This document shows, piece by piece, positions 40,663 through 52,900 of a stretch of 64,000 nt of DNA. Origin of the DNA: Halocaridina rubra (lineage: Eukaryota; Arthropoda; Malacostraca; Decapoda; Atyidae); contig JAXCGZ010007657.1 in assembly GCA_037179515.1 (NCBI GenBank), positions 31,001-95,000 on the forward strand, given 5' to 3'. Position 1 is the stretch's first letter, and every line of letters begins with the position of its first letter. The notes under the pieces were generated by a model, which did not search any database, was not told the origin of the DNA, and saw only the letters and a program-made list of their open reading frames with translations. Made by a program: the position numbers and the translations under genes.

Positions 40663-42547
40663 GTGATTACCTAATTGTGTTTACGGGAAAGAGCCCAAAG
40701 CTCGTATCTTCCCGTCTCCTGATCAGTTCCATTTTGTACTTAGTGATACTTATCATACCTGTCCTTAAAACTACGGATTGAGATAGCATTAACTACCTCC
40801 TCGCTTAGCCAATTCCAATTATCAACTACTCTTACACTGAAAAAGTATTTCCTTACATCCTGCAAAGAAGTTTTCTTACGAAGTTTCAAACTATGACCTC
40901 TAGTTCTAGAGCCAGCCATATCAAAATGTCGATCCCTATCCACTCTTATCATAATCATGAAGGAATTTAAAGACTGTCACCATATCCCCCCTCAATCTTC
41001 TAGCTTCGAGTGATGGTAAGTCTAATTCCCTCAGCCTCTCATCATAACTGAGATTGCGTATTTCTGGCACCAGTTTCGTGGCATGTCTTTGAACTTTTTC
41101 AAGCTTAGCTATGTGCTTCCTTTCAAGTGCGGATTCCAAAAGGGGGCTGCATATTCAAGTTTTAGCCTCACATAGGTTACATAAATATTTCTGAACATTT
41201 CCTTGTCCATATACCTGAAGGCTACCCTTACATTTTATAAGAAGGCATATGCTGCCCTCACTATGCCATTTATATGTATTTCTAGAGACAAATCTGCCAG
41301 TATGTTTACTCCTAGATCTCTCTCATTTTCTGTCTCTTGAAGTTGTAGTCCAGCTACCGAGTAGTCAAGCTTGGGCCTTCTTGTACGTGTACCCATTCTC
41401 ATTACCTTACATTTTGAAGTACTGAATTTTATTAGCCACTTTCCTGACCACTCATGCAGACTATTTACATCTTCCTGAAGTTCTCTACCATTGTTCTCGT
41501 TTCCTACTTTCTTCACAATCTTTACATCATCTGCAAACATATTCATGAATGAATTTACAGACTCTGGTAGGTCATTTACATATACAAGGAGTAAAAGTGG
41601 CCCTAAAACTGAACCCTGTGGAACTCCACTACTAATCTTCTCCATTCAGACACTGAGTGTCTTACTCTAACCCTCTGTTCCCTTCCTTATAAGTAAGTTT
41701 TTATCCATTCCAAGACATTTCCACCTATTCTACCCATTGCTTGCAGCTTCCTAATAAGTCTCCCATGTGGAACAGTGTCAAATGCTTTCTGGAAGTCTAG
41801 GAATATGCAATCTGCCCAGCCCTCTCTTTCCTATAAGATTCGACTTACCTCATCATAAAATTCTAATAAGTTTGTTACTGTTGATCTACCTTCTCTGAAG
41901 CCATGTTGCCTCACTGACAAAAAGTTGAAGGATTCCAAGTGAAGAGAGATATGTTTCCTTAGTAGTTTCTCCACAACTTTGCAAACTATGCTGGTCAAGG
42001 AAACTGGTCTATAGTTTAGAGCCGTATCCCTCCTTCCCTTTTTGAAGATAGGTATCACGTTTGCTTGTTTCCAGCATCTTGGAATCTCCCCTGACTCCAG
42101 TGACTTTTTAAATATGATACTTAGTGCCACTGATATTGAGTTTGTGCATTTTTTAAGCACATGAGGGGATACATCATCAGGACCTGTAGCTTTATGGACA
42201 TCTAGCTCCATCAGCGCTTTGCATACCTCTGTGGCTGTAAGGTTGATGTTCTCTAATACCGGCTCTTGAGCTTCTATCTCTGCAATCTAAGGGGGCGGGG
42301 TATTTTCTACTGTAAATACTGACTGAAACTCCTTGTTCAATTCTTTGCAGATCTCTTCATCCATCTCAGTGATGCTTCCATCCGCTCTCTTTAGCCTTAA
42401 AACCTGTTCTTTTACCTTCAGTTTTCCTCTGATAAAGCTGTGGAAAAAATTGAGATTTTCTTTAGCCTTCCTGGTGATGTCCCTTTCATAGTCTCTCTCT
42501 GTCTCTCTTCTTTTACTTCTTTCCCGTAAGCACAATTAGGTAATCAC
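40663..42547 (-). mobile_element. CR1-like LINE, longest copy with reverse transcriptase domain, inverted 3'-end fragment at its 5' side
   Basis: Minus-strand fragments in order: pre-RT region (RDITRKAKENLNFFHSFIRG), RT core (ATGPDDVSPHVLKK; CWKQANVIPIFKKGRRDTAL; QHGFREGRS), a frameshifted stretch with IFLDFQKAFDTVPHG near 41790, then GVPQGSVLGPLL and the catalytic FADDVKI near 41530, and the C-terminus. No endonuclease domain is present, so it is 5' truncated. Several frame breaks make it inactive. At 42519-42547 the plus strand carries the family's own 3' end (CCCGTAAGCACAATTAGGTA), that is, in opposite orientation to the body. Confidence 0.88.
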
Positions 42548-42777
42548 ACACATATGATGAATGAATCGGTTGTGTTCTGTATTTTAGAGGCTGAATTAAA
42601 AAAAAAATCGAATAGGAAAGTTTATCACAATCTGCCCATCCTCACCTTTTCTTTCATTTGATTTGCGTTAGGCAATAGTGAAGGAGAGATAAACAATCTC
42701 TCTTTACCCTATCCCTTTTAGGCACCTCTAAGGACAAGATATGATGCTTGGATTATTTTCCCCAGCAACAGATACAA

Positions 42778-42852
42778 ATTATTATTATTATTATTATTAT
42801 CATTATTATTATTATTATTATTATTAATTAATTAATTAATTAATTAATTAAA
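42778..42852. repeat. (TTA)n and (TTAA)n simple repeats
   Basis: TTA trinucleotide run that turns into AATT/TTAA tetranucleotides, just beyond the LINE cluster. Confidence 0.9.
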
Positions 42853-45800
42853 TTGAATGATAAATTAATGTTAAGTCCTTTTGACGTCATACAATGTAAA
42901 CATACCATTGTAATGACTACGTCCCCATCTAAAATCAGGAAACAGAATCGTCTTTCATTATTTTCACCACTTTCCCATCTCTATTTTCTTGCAAATTGTT
43001 TTTATGCAATGCCAAAAACTACAATAAAAAATAACTTTGAATTGGTTTATATAAAGATTGCCTCGTATGATCTATAACTCGTATAATTTATAACTAGGAA
43101 AAATTATCTTGTTCCAAATTATATTTCTTATAACTAGGAAGAAGAAATTCAGTGTCAAGAAGTTCTGTAACTCCGAATGAGAAAATCATTCCCATATTAA
43201 AACGAGAGAAGATTAACAGGTATATTTTGACGTCATAAAAAACTTGCTATCTATCAAGCAGTGACTGTGAGTCACACCATTGGTAGTTACACGAGATTAT
43301 ATCTTTGATGTGTTGAATACATTAACGTTTGACGCTATTGTCACTTGTGTCGTATTTGTGAAGTAATCCTGTTACGAGATTCTTGTGTTGTGTGAAGTCT
43401 TTTGTAAATTAAGGTACGAATACTTGTAAAGGTTGTGTGAAATGCGCTTAATGAGTCAAGTAGCCCAGTTTAAAGTTTCATTTCATACTTGAATAGTTTT
43501 CTATGGCTTTAGTAAGCATGGCCATAATTATTGAATTAAGAAATGGATATGACCATTTTCGTGTAAAATATCCCTTTGGAAAGTTTTATTTTGTAAATAG
43601 CTAATCCATACCTACGATTTTGCGGATCTTGTAGAGAAGAGTTACCCCAGTGTGGTCTAGGGTGGTTCATATTTACAAGGCAAGTCACGAAACAAACATA
43701 ACCTAAGCCAACCAAACCTTGCAGTTTATTGGGTTATTTAACTTTACTTGGGGTTCTGGAGGTTATTCATTCATACAGGATTCTATGATAATTCTCAGCC
43801 CAAAGCAATCTGGGCAAGAAATAAACTTGGGTGTATTTTTTCACAGGTTATAAAAGCAGTTACCGATTTGTTAATTGTTTACTTTCACACCCTCAGTGTG
43901 TGAAATGAATATACAGCGCTCTGGAAAAACAATATGGAAAATCTACAAAGCAATAATTTCTATTTTCGACATATATCATTGGTGAGAGTGGAATAGTCCA
44001 AATCAAACCAAACTAAACCTGATCTAACCCAACCTAACCTAACAAGTTTTCTTAGATATTTTCCAAGTAGGGGTGTGAAATTACACATTTCCCGTGAATT
44101 CATAGTAAGAGGCTTCTGCGTCTGATTCATTGTTTTATTTATAGAAAGTTGTTATATATCTGACTTATAATTTACCATGGCTTGGGTAATAAACTCAGTC
44201 ACTTTCCGCTGACTTGGAGAATAATATTACTTGTTCTCGGACCATTTCTTATATGATTTTAAATCCAAATTTCATTAAGTTTCCTAAATGTAATTAATAA
44301 ATTGACATTCCTCAATCTAAGAATAAGTAAGAATACTTTGATAGTCTAGAAAACTATAGCTTAAACTATATATATGTTCCGAAGGTAAGAATAGATTGAA
44401 TTCGATGGATGTTCAAGGTCAGTTCCAAAACATTTTCGACAATAATCTTCAATGCTTATTTCATTTAGAATCAGCTGTAGAAAATGTATCTCAGGCCATT
44501 GTTAGGTGCATATTGTTTAGTTTACTAAATCCAACGTAATGTAACAACAGTCTCACCACAATATCCTTACTGGGGAGTTTTGGCCCCCTGTATCCCCTTT
44601 AGTCATATGCTTCATTAATTTGTAGGTTTGAGGTGTAAGAAAATTATTATTTTCACTCCGTAATTGAGTGGATGCAATATTAGAATGATAGCTAAAACAA
44701 CTGAAACCTACTTATATAAAATTGTCAACTCATTTCTTAATTTGCTCTGAACTACTCTAGTTAATCTAACCTAATATTGTTATGAAATTCATGATTTTTT
44801 TCTTGAGGATGTGATAGCAAACATTTACTGAGTTTCCTTCAGTTTATCTTTCTTTTTGCATACTGTTATAATTCGTTTGTATATATCAGCCACACATCGT
44901 ACTTTCACAGTTCTAGCAAGAGAATCCCCAAAAATTTACTAAGTTATATGTAGGTATGGACATATTACCCTAATGGCCTTAACTCTATATTCATGGACTC
45001 TGTTTTTAACAGGAACACGGCTATCATGCTTTTTCAAGAACTGAGGTTTCTTTATTTTCATGAGTTCCTTATCAACGCATACCTCAGACGCCTTTTGTAA
45101 AGTTAATCCTTTCTTTACGCTTTAGATATATGAGGTCCTACTGTATTGGAATCAGGAGGTGTAGAAACATAAAATGAACTGGTCAACATTTCAATTGAAA
45201 ATCTAATGCTGAAATTTATTATTATGCTAAATCCTCACCTTACTAATTTTTTTTTTTTTTTTTTTTTTTTTTATCAGAATACAGAGTTTTATGTGGAAAA
45301 AATTAAAGTATACTGTATATTGTTTCTCAAGAAGGAGGTCAGTTTTAGCTTTAGGGCTGTTCTAGAATATGTTACAATAGTAACTCAGTAACTAGCTTTG
45401 AAGGTTATAAGAAATGCTACATGTCTTGTTCATTAATTTTATAAACCAAAAGTCACTGACAGTTCATACTTAGCTTATATACTGCTAAATCAAATTCATT
45501 TGGAAAATTCACATGTATATATTCCCTAAGTTCTCTTGGATGTTATGCAACAAAAGTTAGTAAGTGTTCCTGTTTTATATTAAATTATCACTTTGAAATT
45601 TATGAAAAGAAAGAAATTGCAACATTCTATCCTGACACAGACTAATAGTGTGTATAGGAATACTACTATTTCTTTACCATTACTTGTGCCAAGTATGTGG
45701 TTATATGTCACTTACATTAGTTCAAACGAACATACTAGGTTCTTACAATTAGCTAATTACATACATACATCCATACATACATACTCAGGTAAAAAACATT

Positions 45801-48800
45801 CAGTGGTAAGAAACGAGAGCAATGGTAGAGAACTTCAGGAAGATCTAAATAGTCTGCATGAGCGGTCAGAAAAGTGGCTAATGAAATTCAGTACTTCAAA
45901 ATGTAAGTTAATGTGCACAAGTTGATTGAGATTAGCATTAAATCCTCTCAGAGTGCTTGAACCTTCAGGTTATCATATTTTTGTAGCTGGAATATGTTTT
46001 TTTGTGACTTAGTTCATGGTTAGTTTTTATCCAGTTAATGTTAGATTTGAGATCACTAATCTCATCTCCTTTTTAGAGCTGTTTCTTGAATCTCTTGTTC
46101 TACTGTACCATATTTCCTCAAGCTCATTATAGGTATTAAAAGATTCTTTTCCATTCCAATTCTTTTTTTACAGTAATCAATTTACATTCTAACAAATTCT
46201 AGTGAAATGTAATTGGATGTTATGTTAAACTTAGGCTAGGGATTATGTAAAATTCATTGGATAAGTAATATTCAAAGTTGACTGTCTAATGTTTGGTTCA
46301 ATATAAGTTGCTTTTAGTATTACAGTACCTGTTTTCCATTTAGAATTTCTAGGTTTTACTCCTGAGTTAATGTAAATATCACCGTAAAGCTAAGTTGTAG
46401 TGTCCTTGAAATTATTTCATTATATCTTTAAATTTCATACAGAAAAGGTAGATAATAAATGGTAAGGACATAGTTGACCTTTTCCCCATGCATTTCCTGC
46501 CATTGGTGTGGAGTCTTCTAAGTTGGGTGAGTGGGACCCTATTATTCCTCAAATAATTATCAAATTCTCTTCAGTAATATGTGATAGTGCTCGGGAAGAG
46601 AATTTATGGCTGCTGTTAGAGACGTCATCTGGTATATCCCTTCATTTTTGCATACCTCAGACAGTGGAATTACATAATTTTATGCTCAAGATAATTTTGT
46701 TTTATTTAGTTGGAGAGAATCTTTAGCCTGTATTGCATTGTGTCAAAGAGTGCTCATGGTGGTCAGCTTTGTTACTGCTAGTGATGTGGAAATCTTGATA
46801 GCCATTTATATATTGTAGTAAGTTTATTATTATGCAATTACCAAGGGATCCTGAATAATTTTGTATATTTTCAATAACTGAATGGCTGCACTAATTTCAG
46901 TCCACTCCTACTCTGTGACAGAAAGTGAAGTTTCATAAAAAGTTTGTTGAGGAAGATAAGACATATCTTGTCTCCTGACCACTTTCATTTAAACAGCTTT
47001 ACTGAGTAATAACTGGGAAAGTTGGACTTCTACTACATACAAAAACAGGCCTTGGTATGCAACTTCTTTAAATAATAATCACTTCTTGGGCAACTTTAAG
47101 TATTATTATGCTTGAAAACTCTGCCAGATCTATCCATACTAAGAGAAATGAGCACTTTGTGCTCTCTCCATGTGTTCATTATTGTAGTATGCATACACAT
47201 ACCTGTCCTATGCTTTTGTTTTACTAATGAATAAAAGCTTAATTTTACTGTAAATTTAATAACTTGAATATTCTTTGTATTACAGTTTTTTCTTTCAGGG
47301 AATGAAATAATTCATATTAGGTAGTGATATCATCTTGTGGATTTTTTCTTTTTCCTCATCAACTTTCTTTGTTTCTGGTTACTGTAACTCCTCTCTCTTT
47401 TTCCTTCAATGACTAACTGAACAGGATGGAAAGGTAAAGTACAAAGATGTATGATATGGTGTAGGTATCTTGAAAGGCGCAGACCCTGTTAGATACTAGA
47501 AACTGATGCCATTGTGTAACTTTGATACTACTTATCTGATCTACCTTGCTTGCAATAATTGGTTGTAAGCTGCTAGGACTAATATTTTTGAAATATATGT
47601 TAGCAATTATAGATGCTTGTTCCTTTTCAGTTTTGAAGAATTTCATGTTATTATTTATTTTATTTACATAAAATTGAAATCACGTAAGTTTTTCTCATGT
47701 AAGTTTTAGGACAACTGTACTTTTGTAATGTAATTTCTGAACTCTGACTCATATCTTCATATTTCCCTTTATACCTAGGTCTTTATTATTTAACTAAATG
47801 ATTATTCTAAGTCACCCTTCATCATATTACTTTTAAAATGAAGACAATTTATTTATCATTACGGTATTATACAGCTTCTTAAGTTCATTAGAGTACTTCA
47901 TATTCATATTGTTATTTGTTGTCTCAATCTTTATATCCTTATGGGTATCCACATATCTTCTTAATTCCTTCTGTATATTTATCAGGTTTCCCTTTCTTAT
48001 TTCTTTTTTTAGTTAAGAGTGTTTTTATTTATTTATCTGTTTATTTTTTTAGGTCAGCAGTAGTTTTGAGTGACCACTCAGCAGTGAGCATTCTATTTAA
48101 TATATTATGTCTTGCAACATCACTTTTTTTTTTTTTTTACATAAGCATTTGTAAGGGATACCCCACCTGAAATCCTGTACTTCATTATGTTATTTTAAGC
48201 TACAGGAAAGGAACTTATGAAAGTACTGAAACTAAACTTAAAAACACTTTGTGCACCAGTCGTATATGGACATTATATTTGCATTGCTTTGAATGATTCA
48301 AACGTACATTAAAGTAGCATTGCCTTTAATAATGAAAATTCAGATAGTTCCCTACTTTAAATGATTATTTGGAATACTGTACTGTATTGACTTTAATATC
48401 ATGTAGATGCCATAAAACTGAAAGACTGATGGTTTCTCTGGCAACCCTATTCAGTGACTCACTCAGGAAACTACAGCTCTTCATCACATCACCATCCTAT
48501 GCCATTATGGATCACATTATTTTCATATGCTTAAAATGGGTTATATATTAGCATGTCTTACATGTTTCTCCCAAATCTCTTCACTATCAGTATATTATAA
48601 TAATTCTTAACGATAGTCATCATCTTCTTGATGGCTACAAGAGCCCTATTGTTTTCCAAAAAGCTCTACTATTCATTCCTTTATAGCCAAGATTAAAGAG
48701 TAACATTTTGCCTCTTTATTTATGGACTTACTAGTTTACTTAAGTAACTCTTTGCCAAATCTTTCTCGTATCTTTTTGTGGGGCATTTGGTACAGTCATA

Positions 48801-49951
48801 AAGCCAGACAGCTACATTGCTTTGAGAGCTTCATAGGCCCACATATAACTTTGGTGTGCAGCACTGTAAATGGAGTGTGTAGACTTACACACATTATATA
48901 TCTGTTTATCTATCAGTTTGTCTATCATTTCATTTTACAATTGTTTCAATATATTAGTTATTCCTTTGCAGTAATAAGTTACTAAAAGGTATAGGGAAAC
49001 GAGAGGACTGTCAGTTCCTTTCTTCCATATTTGCATGCTTCAGAACAATATAAAAATGTGAGGATTTTCATTGCAAACGTAGCCACCCTTCTAGCTTCTA
49101 CAGAATGTAGCACCATATACAAAAATAAAAAAATACTGTATTATCTTTTTGTAGTCACTAAGTTTTATATGTACTTTTACTAGTGTTGTTCATGGCTTTT
49201 TTTATGAATACAGTATTCCATAGTGAAGACAGACAATTTGGTTGCTTTGAAGTTTCCTATCTCAGTTAATTTTATAATGTACTATGCTGAATTGTTAATA
49301 TTACATAAGAACATAATATTAAGTATCTTATTATTTGTTTTTCAATTATATAGATAGTTCATTATGTATTTCAAATGGTTGTCCTGGCGTGATAGTTGAT
49401 GTGTTGGTTTCCCGTGCTGATTGCCCGAACAGACCTAGAGGATGACAGTTATATATGTGTGTTGCTAAAGAGCTTGGAAAAATATCTAGAGATTTCACTA
49501 TGTTTTATAGTGGTATAACATTCCAGAGAAGAATTCCAGTGTTAATATATCTACTCATACGCATTAGGGTGGATGATTAATATCAAATGAATATTTACAT
49601 GAGTGTTGGTGTATTGTATATAATGCACTATTCAAATATCTAATTATACTACTGCATCCTAATTAATAGGCAAAAATTGTAATAATATGTGAGACATAGA
49701 TACCATATTATTGTACTACCGTTTGATTTATAAAAACCTATAAAAACAAATTTTATTTTAATATTTCAAGTAGCTCTAGTGTTTGGCAGTTTTATATTAT
49801 CCTTGAGATATATAAAACAGCCGTTTGCATCTGTGGAAAAATTTGCCGCAAAATCATGTATAGCTTTTAACCTCACAAGTAGTACTTATTTCAAATATCT
49901 AAAAGTACAGTCATTTAATAATTCAAAATGCTGTTTTATAGTTCATCAAAC
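42853..49951. other. Upstream region of CHMP2A, no coding gene seen
   Basis: Apart from the LINE fragment at 45793, nothing recognisable. A CCTAACCTAAC telomere-like motif occurs near 44030. A non-coding CHMP2A first exon is expected somewhere here. Confidence 0.5.
45793..45915 (+). mobile_element. CR1-like LINE fragment, plus strand
   Basis: About 120 bp encoding SNGRELQEDLNSLHERSEKW then LMKFSTSKCKLM, which matches the RT region near 41480 of the 40663 copy (NNGRELQEDVNSLHEWSGKW). Both ends are ragged, and a CATACATAC tract lies just upstream. Confidence 0.75.
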
Positions 49952-52900
49952 ATGCCTCTTGAGTGGCTATTTGGTCGTCGCATGACGCCGGAGGAGATGT
50001 TGAGGAAAAACCAGCGAGCACTCAATAAGGCCATGAGAGATCTTGACAGAGAGAGACAAAAAATGGAACAGCAGGAAAAGAAAATTATTGCAGATATCAA
50101 GAAAATGGCAAAAATGGGACAAATGGTAAGGTCTTAATATCTCTACATTATTGAAGTATAAGAATTGCAAAGTATTAATACAGTTTCAACAAATAAAGAT
50201 GTGTGGTCTGTTTAAAAACCTGATTATGTAGAAAATGTATATAATATGATATTTTAGAAGCTTTTTGCGGTTATGTGAGTGAAAGCTTTAAAATTTTTTC
50301 GAGAAAAGAATTGGCATGTTGCAGGTGGATTTTTTTTTTATAAATAAGTATGTTGTGATTACAATATATAGGATTTTATATTTACGTTGAGGTATTTTAT
50401 ATTTCCGTTATATAACCATAACCATGTTGTTTTGACAAGTCTAGAGCTGACTAAAGAGATTCTGAGTCTAACCATATATATTCCATGTGATCCCATAACC
50501 ATAACCTTGTTTGAATGCAGTATAGACTTTCCAATTAGGTCGTTTATTATAATACTGTACTGAAATCCCACATAATTCAGCCCCTTATAATCTGTCAGTA
50601 TCTCCCAAAAACTTCTACTTTTTGAGTGATTAGTAACAGAGACAATGTCATGCGAAGGAAGGAGATTTACTCTGTTAAACATTTATAGCATGAATCCATA
50701 TTAATATGTACTGTAATTGGTTCTGACTTTGGAACACTCGCCTTCAGGATACTTGGTGATAAACATTATCTCACTGCATTTAAAGAAACTAAAATTATAT
50801 TGACACCTGTGTTCATGTATGTATCGTAGTTTTGAATACTTGATTTTAAATTCCAAGTATATTATCATGAGACCTTCTTGGAGAAACTGAGATGATTTGC
50901 CATGGGAAGAAGTTATAATACCTAATTGGAAAAGATCCAGAAAACGCGAGATATCATAGGTGAAGCTGTTGTTGTATTTCCCTAGGTTTCCTGGATGAAC
51001 AGCTGTGAGGCCCTTAGCCACTGCCTTTCTTGGACTTTCTACAGAGCTTTCAGGGAGTGTGTGTTGGATTGTTGACATATGTAGTTGTTTGCTGTGCAGT
51101 CTTTCATAATGTGTTTCATGAGATGCTATTTATGTCTAGCTAGAAGGAATATTCAAGAAATGACTGCCAGAGTCATTTCTGGATGTACAAAAATTTGTTG
51201 AGAGATAAGGCAATCACCAAAGTTTCTCCTAGGCTGTCATGCCCAGTGAGGGGGAGGGGTTAGTCGTGGCAGTTAAGTCCCTTTTGTTGCTCCTGTTTTG
51301 AGTTTCTTGGCATCCTCTTATGATTTGCAGACCTGAGAAAGGATGTATGCCAAAAATACTACTACTCTAGGCCCTCATAAGTGAAGTTTATAATGCCACT
51401 GTAGAAGATAAAGCTTGAAGATATTTTTTCTATCATTTTCCCTCTCTGAATGTTTATGTCTCAGAACACGGATCCCAGTTTGAGTTTCCTTGTCCTTTCA
51501 TTCACCAGCTGCTCTTTTTTATCTTCAGATTTGATAAGCTTTCCTTTCTCCTGCTAGAGTTTCCATAGCCTATTGTAAACACCTCCAGAACTCTCTATTT
51601 TATCCTGATTTGTTATACCCCACGTGAAAGAGAATGTTTTCATTGATGTAGACTTAACGCCCTTATTGTATACATACATTACTGCATTACGAGTATTTGT
51701 ATTTTTAATACTCATATGTCCTGTTCCATTGAACACTTCTTTAAAGCAAATATTAGTAGCTAATAAATATGAGAATGTATAGAATGTGCAGTTGTGTGTG
51801 GAATTAAGGTTGCTTTTTTGCCATAAATAGTTTACTTTTAACTGCTCAAGTTTGGATGAAATCGATAATATTACAAAAGTATTATGTCAGTGTGTTTAGT
51901 ACTTTCCAGTCTGTCATATTTAACATTAAGTTATATATATTTTTTTTACAGGATGCTGTTAAAGTATTGGCCAAAGATCTTGTAAGAACTCGTCGATATG
52001 CAAAGAAATTCATGATGATGCGTACACAAATTCAAGCGGTTTCGCTTAAGATCACAACACTTAAGAGCCAGAATGCCATGGCACAGGCAATGAAAGGTGT
52101 CACCAAAGCCATGATGAGCATGAACAAGTACGTACAGGTTAAATATGTGATTACTCTAAATTTGTTTGTTTGCTGCTGTTCTTGTAGAAAATTTAGTGTA
52201 AAGATAGTTAATTGTATATTGTAATGCAAATTATCATGATATAAAACATTTAACTCTATTGTCATATTTCATGTACTTAAATGCTATTCATTTGGAAATT
52301 AAATTCATGCAGTACTTGCTTACTTAATACACACTTATTTCTTATGCATGCAGTATAAAAGATAAAAAAAAATTATTGCCACTTGGGAGAGATGGTTTCT
52401 TATCAACCTCGAATCGTAACCCACCAAAAATGACTTAACGCTGTCGAGTTGCCAGATTTGTTTGGTACAGTGAGATGCTTGATAGTTCAAAGCATCCTCC
52501 AAATCAGGAAGCAAGAGCCTAATTGGTGGAATTGAATAATTTTTGTTTTAAGTGATCTAAGTTCTTTCTGTGAATACTTGCCTTTTGGATATTGTTAATA
52601 TTTTTATGAGATTTCTTATTGGATCAAATCTTTCCATAGAGCTCCAAAGCATTCCTTTGTTTAGCACTTGGCTTATTACTTCTTCATGTTGTCTGTATGG
52701 CATTGTTAGTAAACCTTGTGACCAGGGTTTTAAAGCAGCCTTGGAAGTGTTTAGAAAATTACTTGATACATTTTTTTCCCTAAAAGATGCATTTGAGAAG
52801 AATGCTTGCATTCTAATTTCATTGTTTTGCTGAATTGTTTCCTTAACATGCTCTTGAGCTTTATTCCCAAAAACTTAATAAAGCATATCATTTCACTAGC

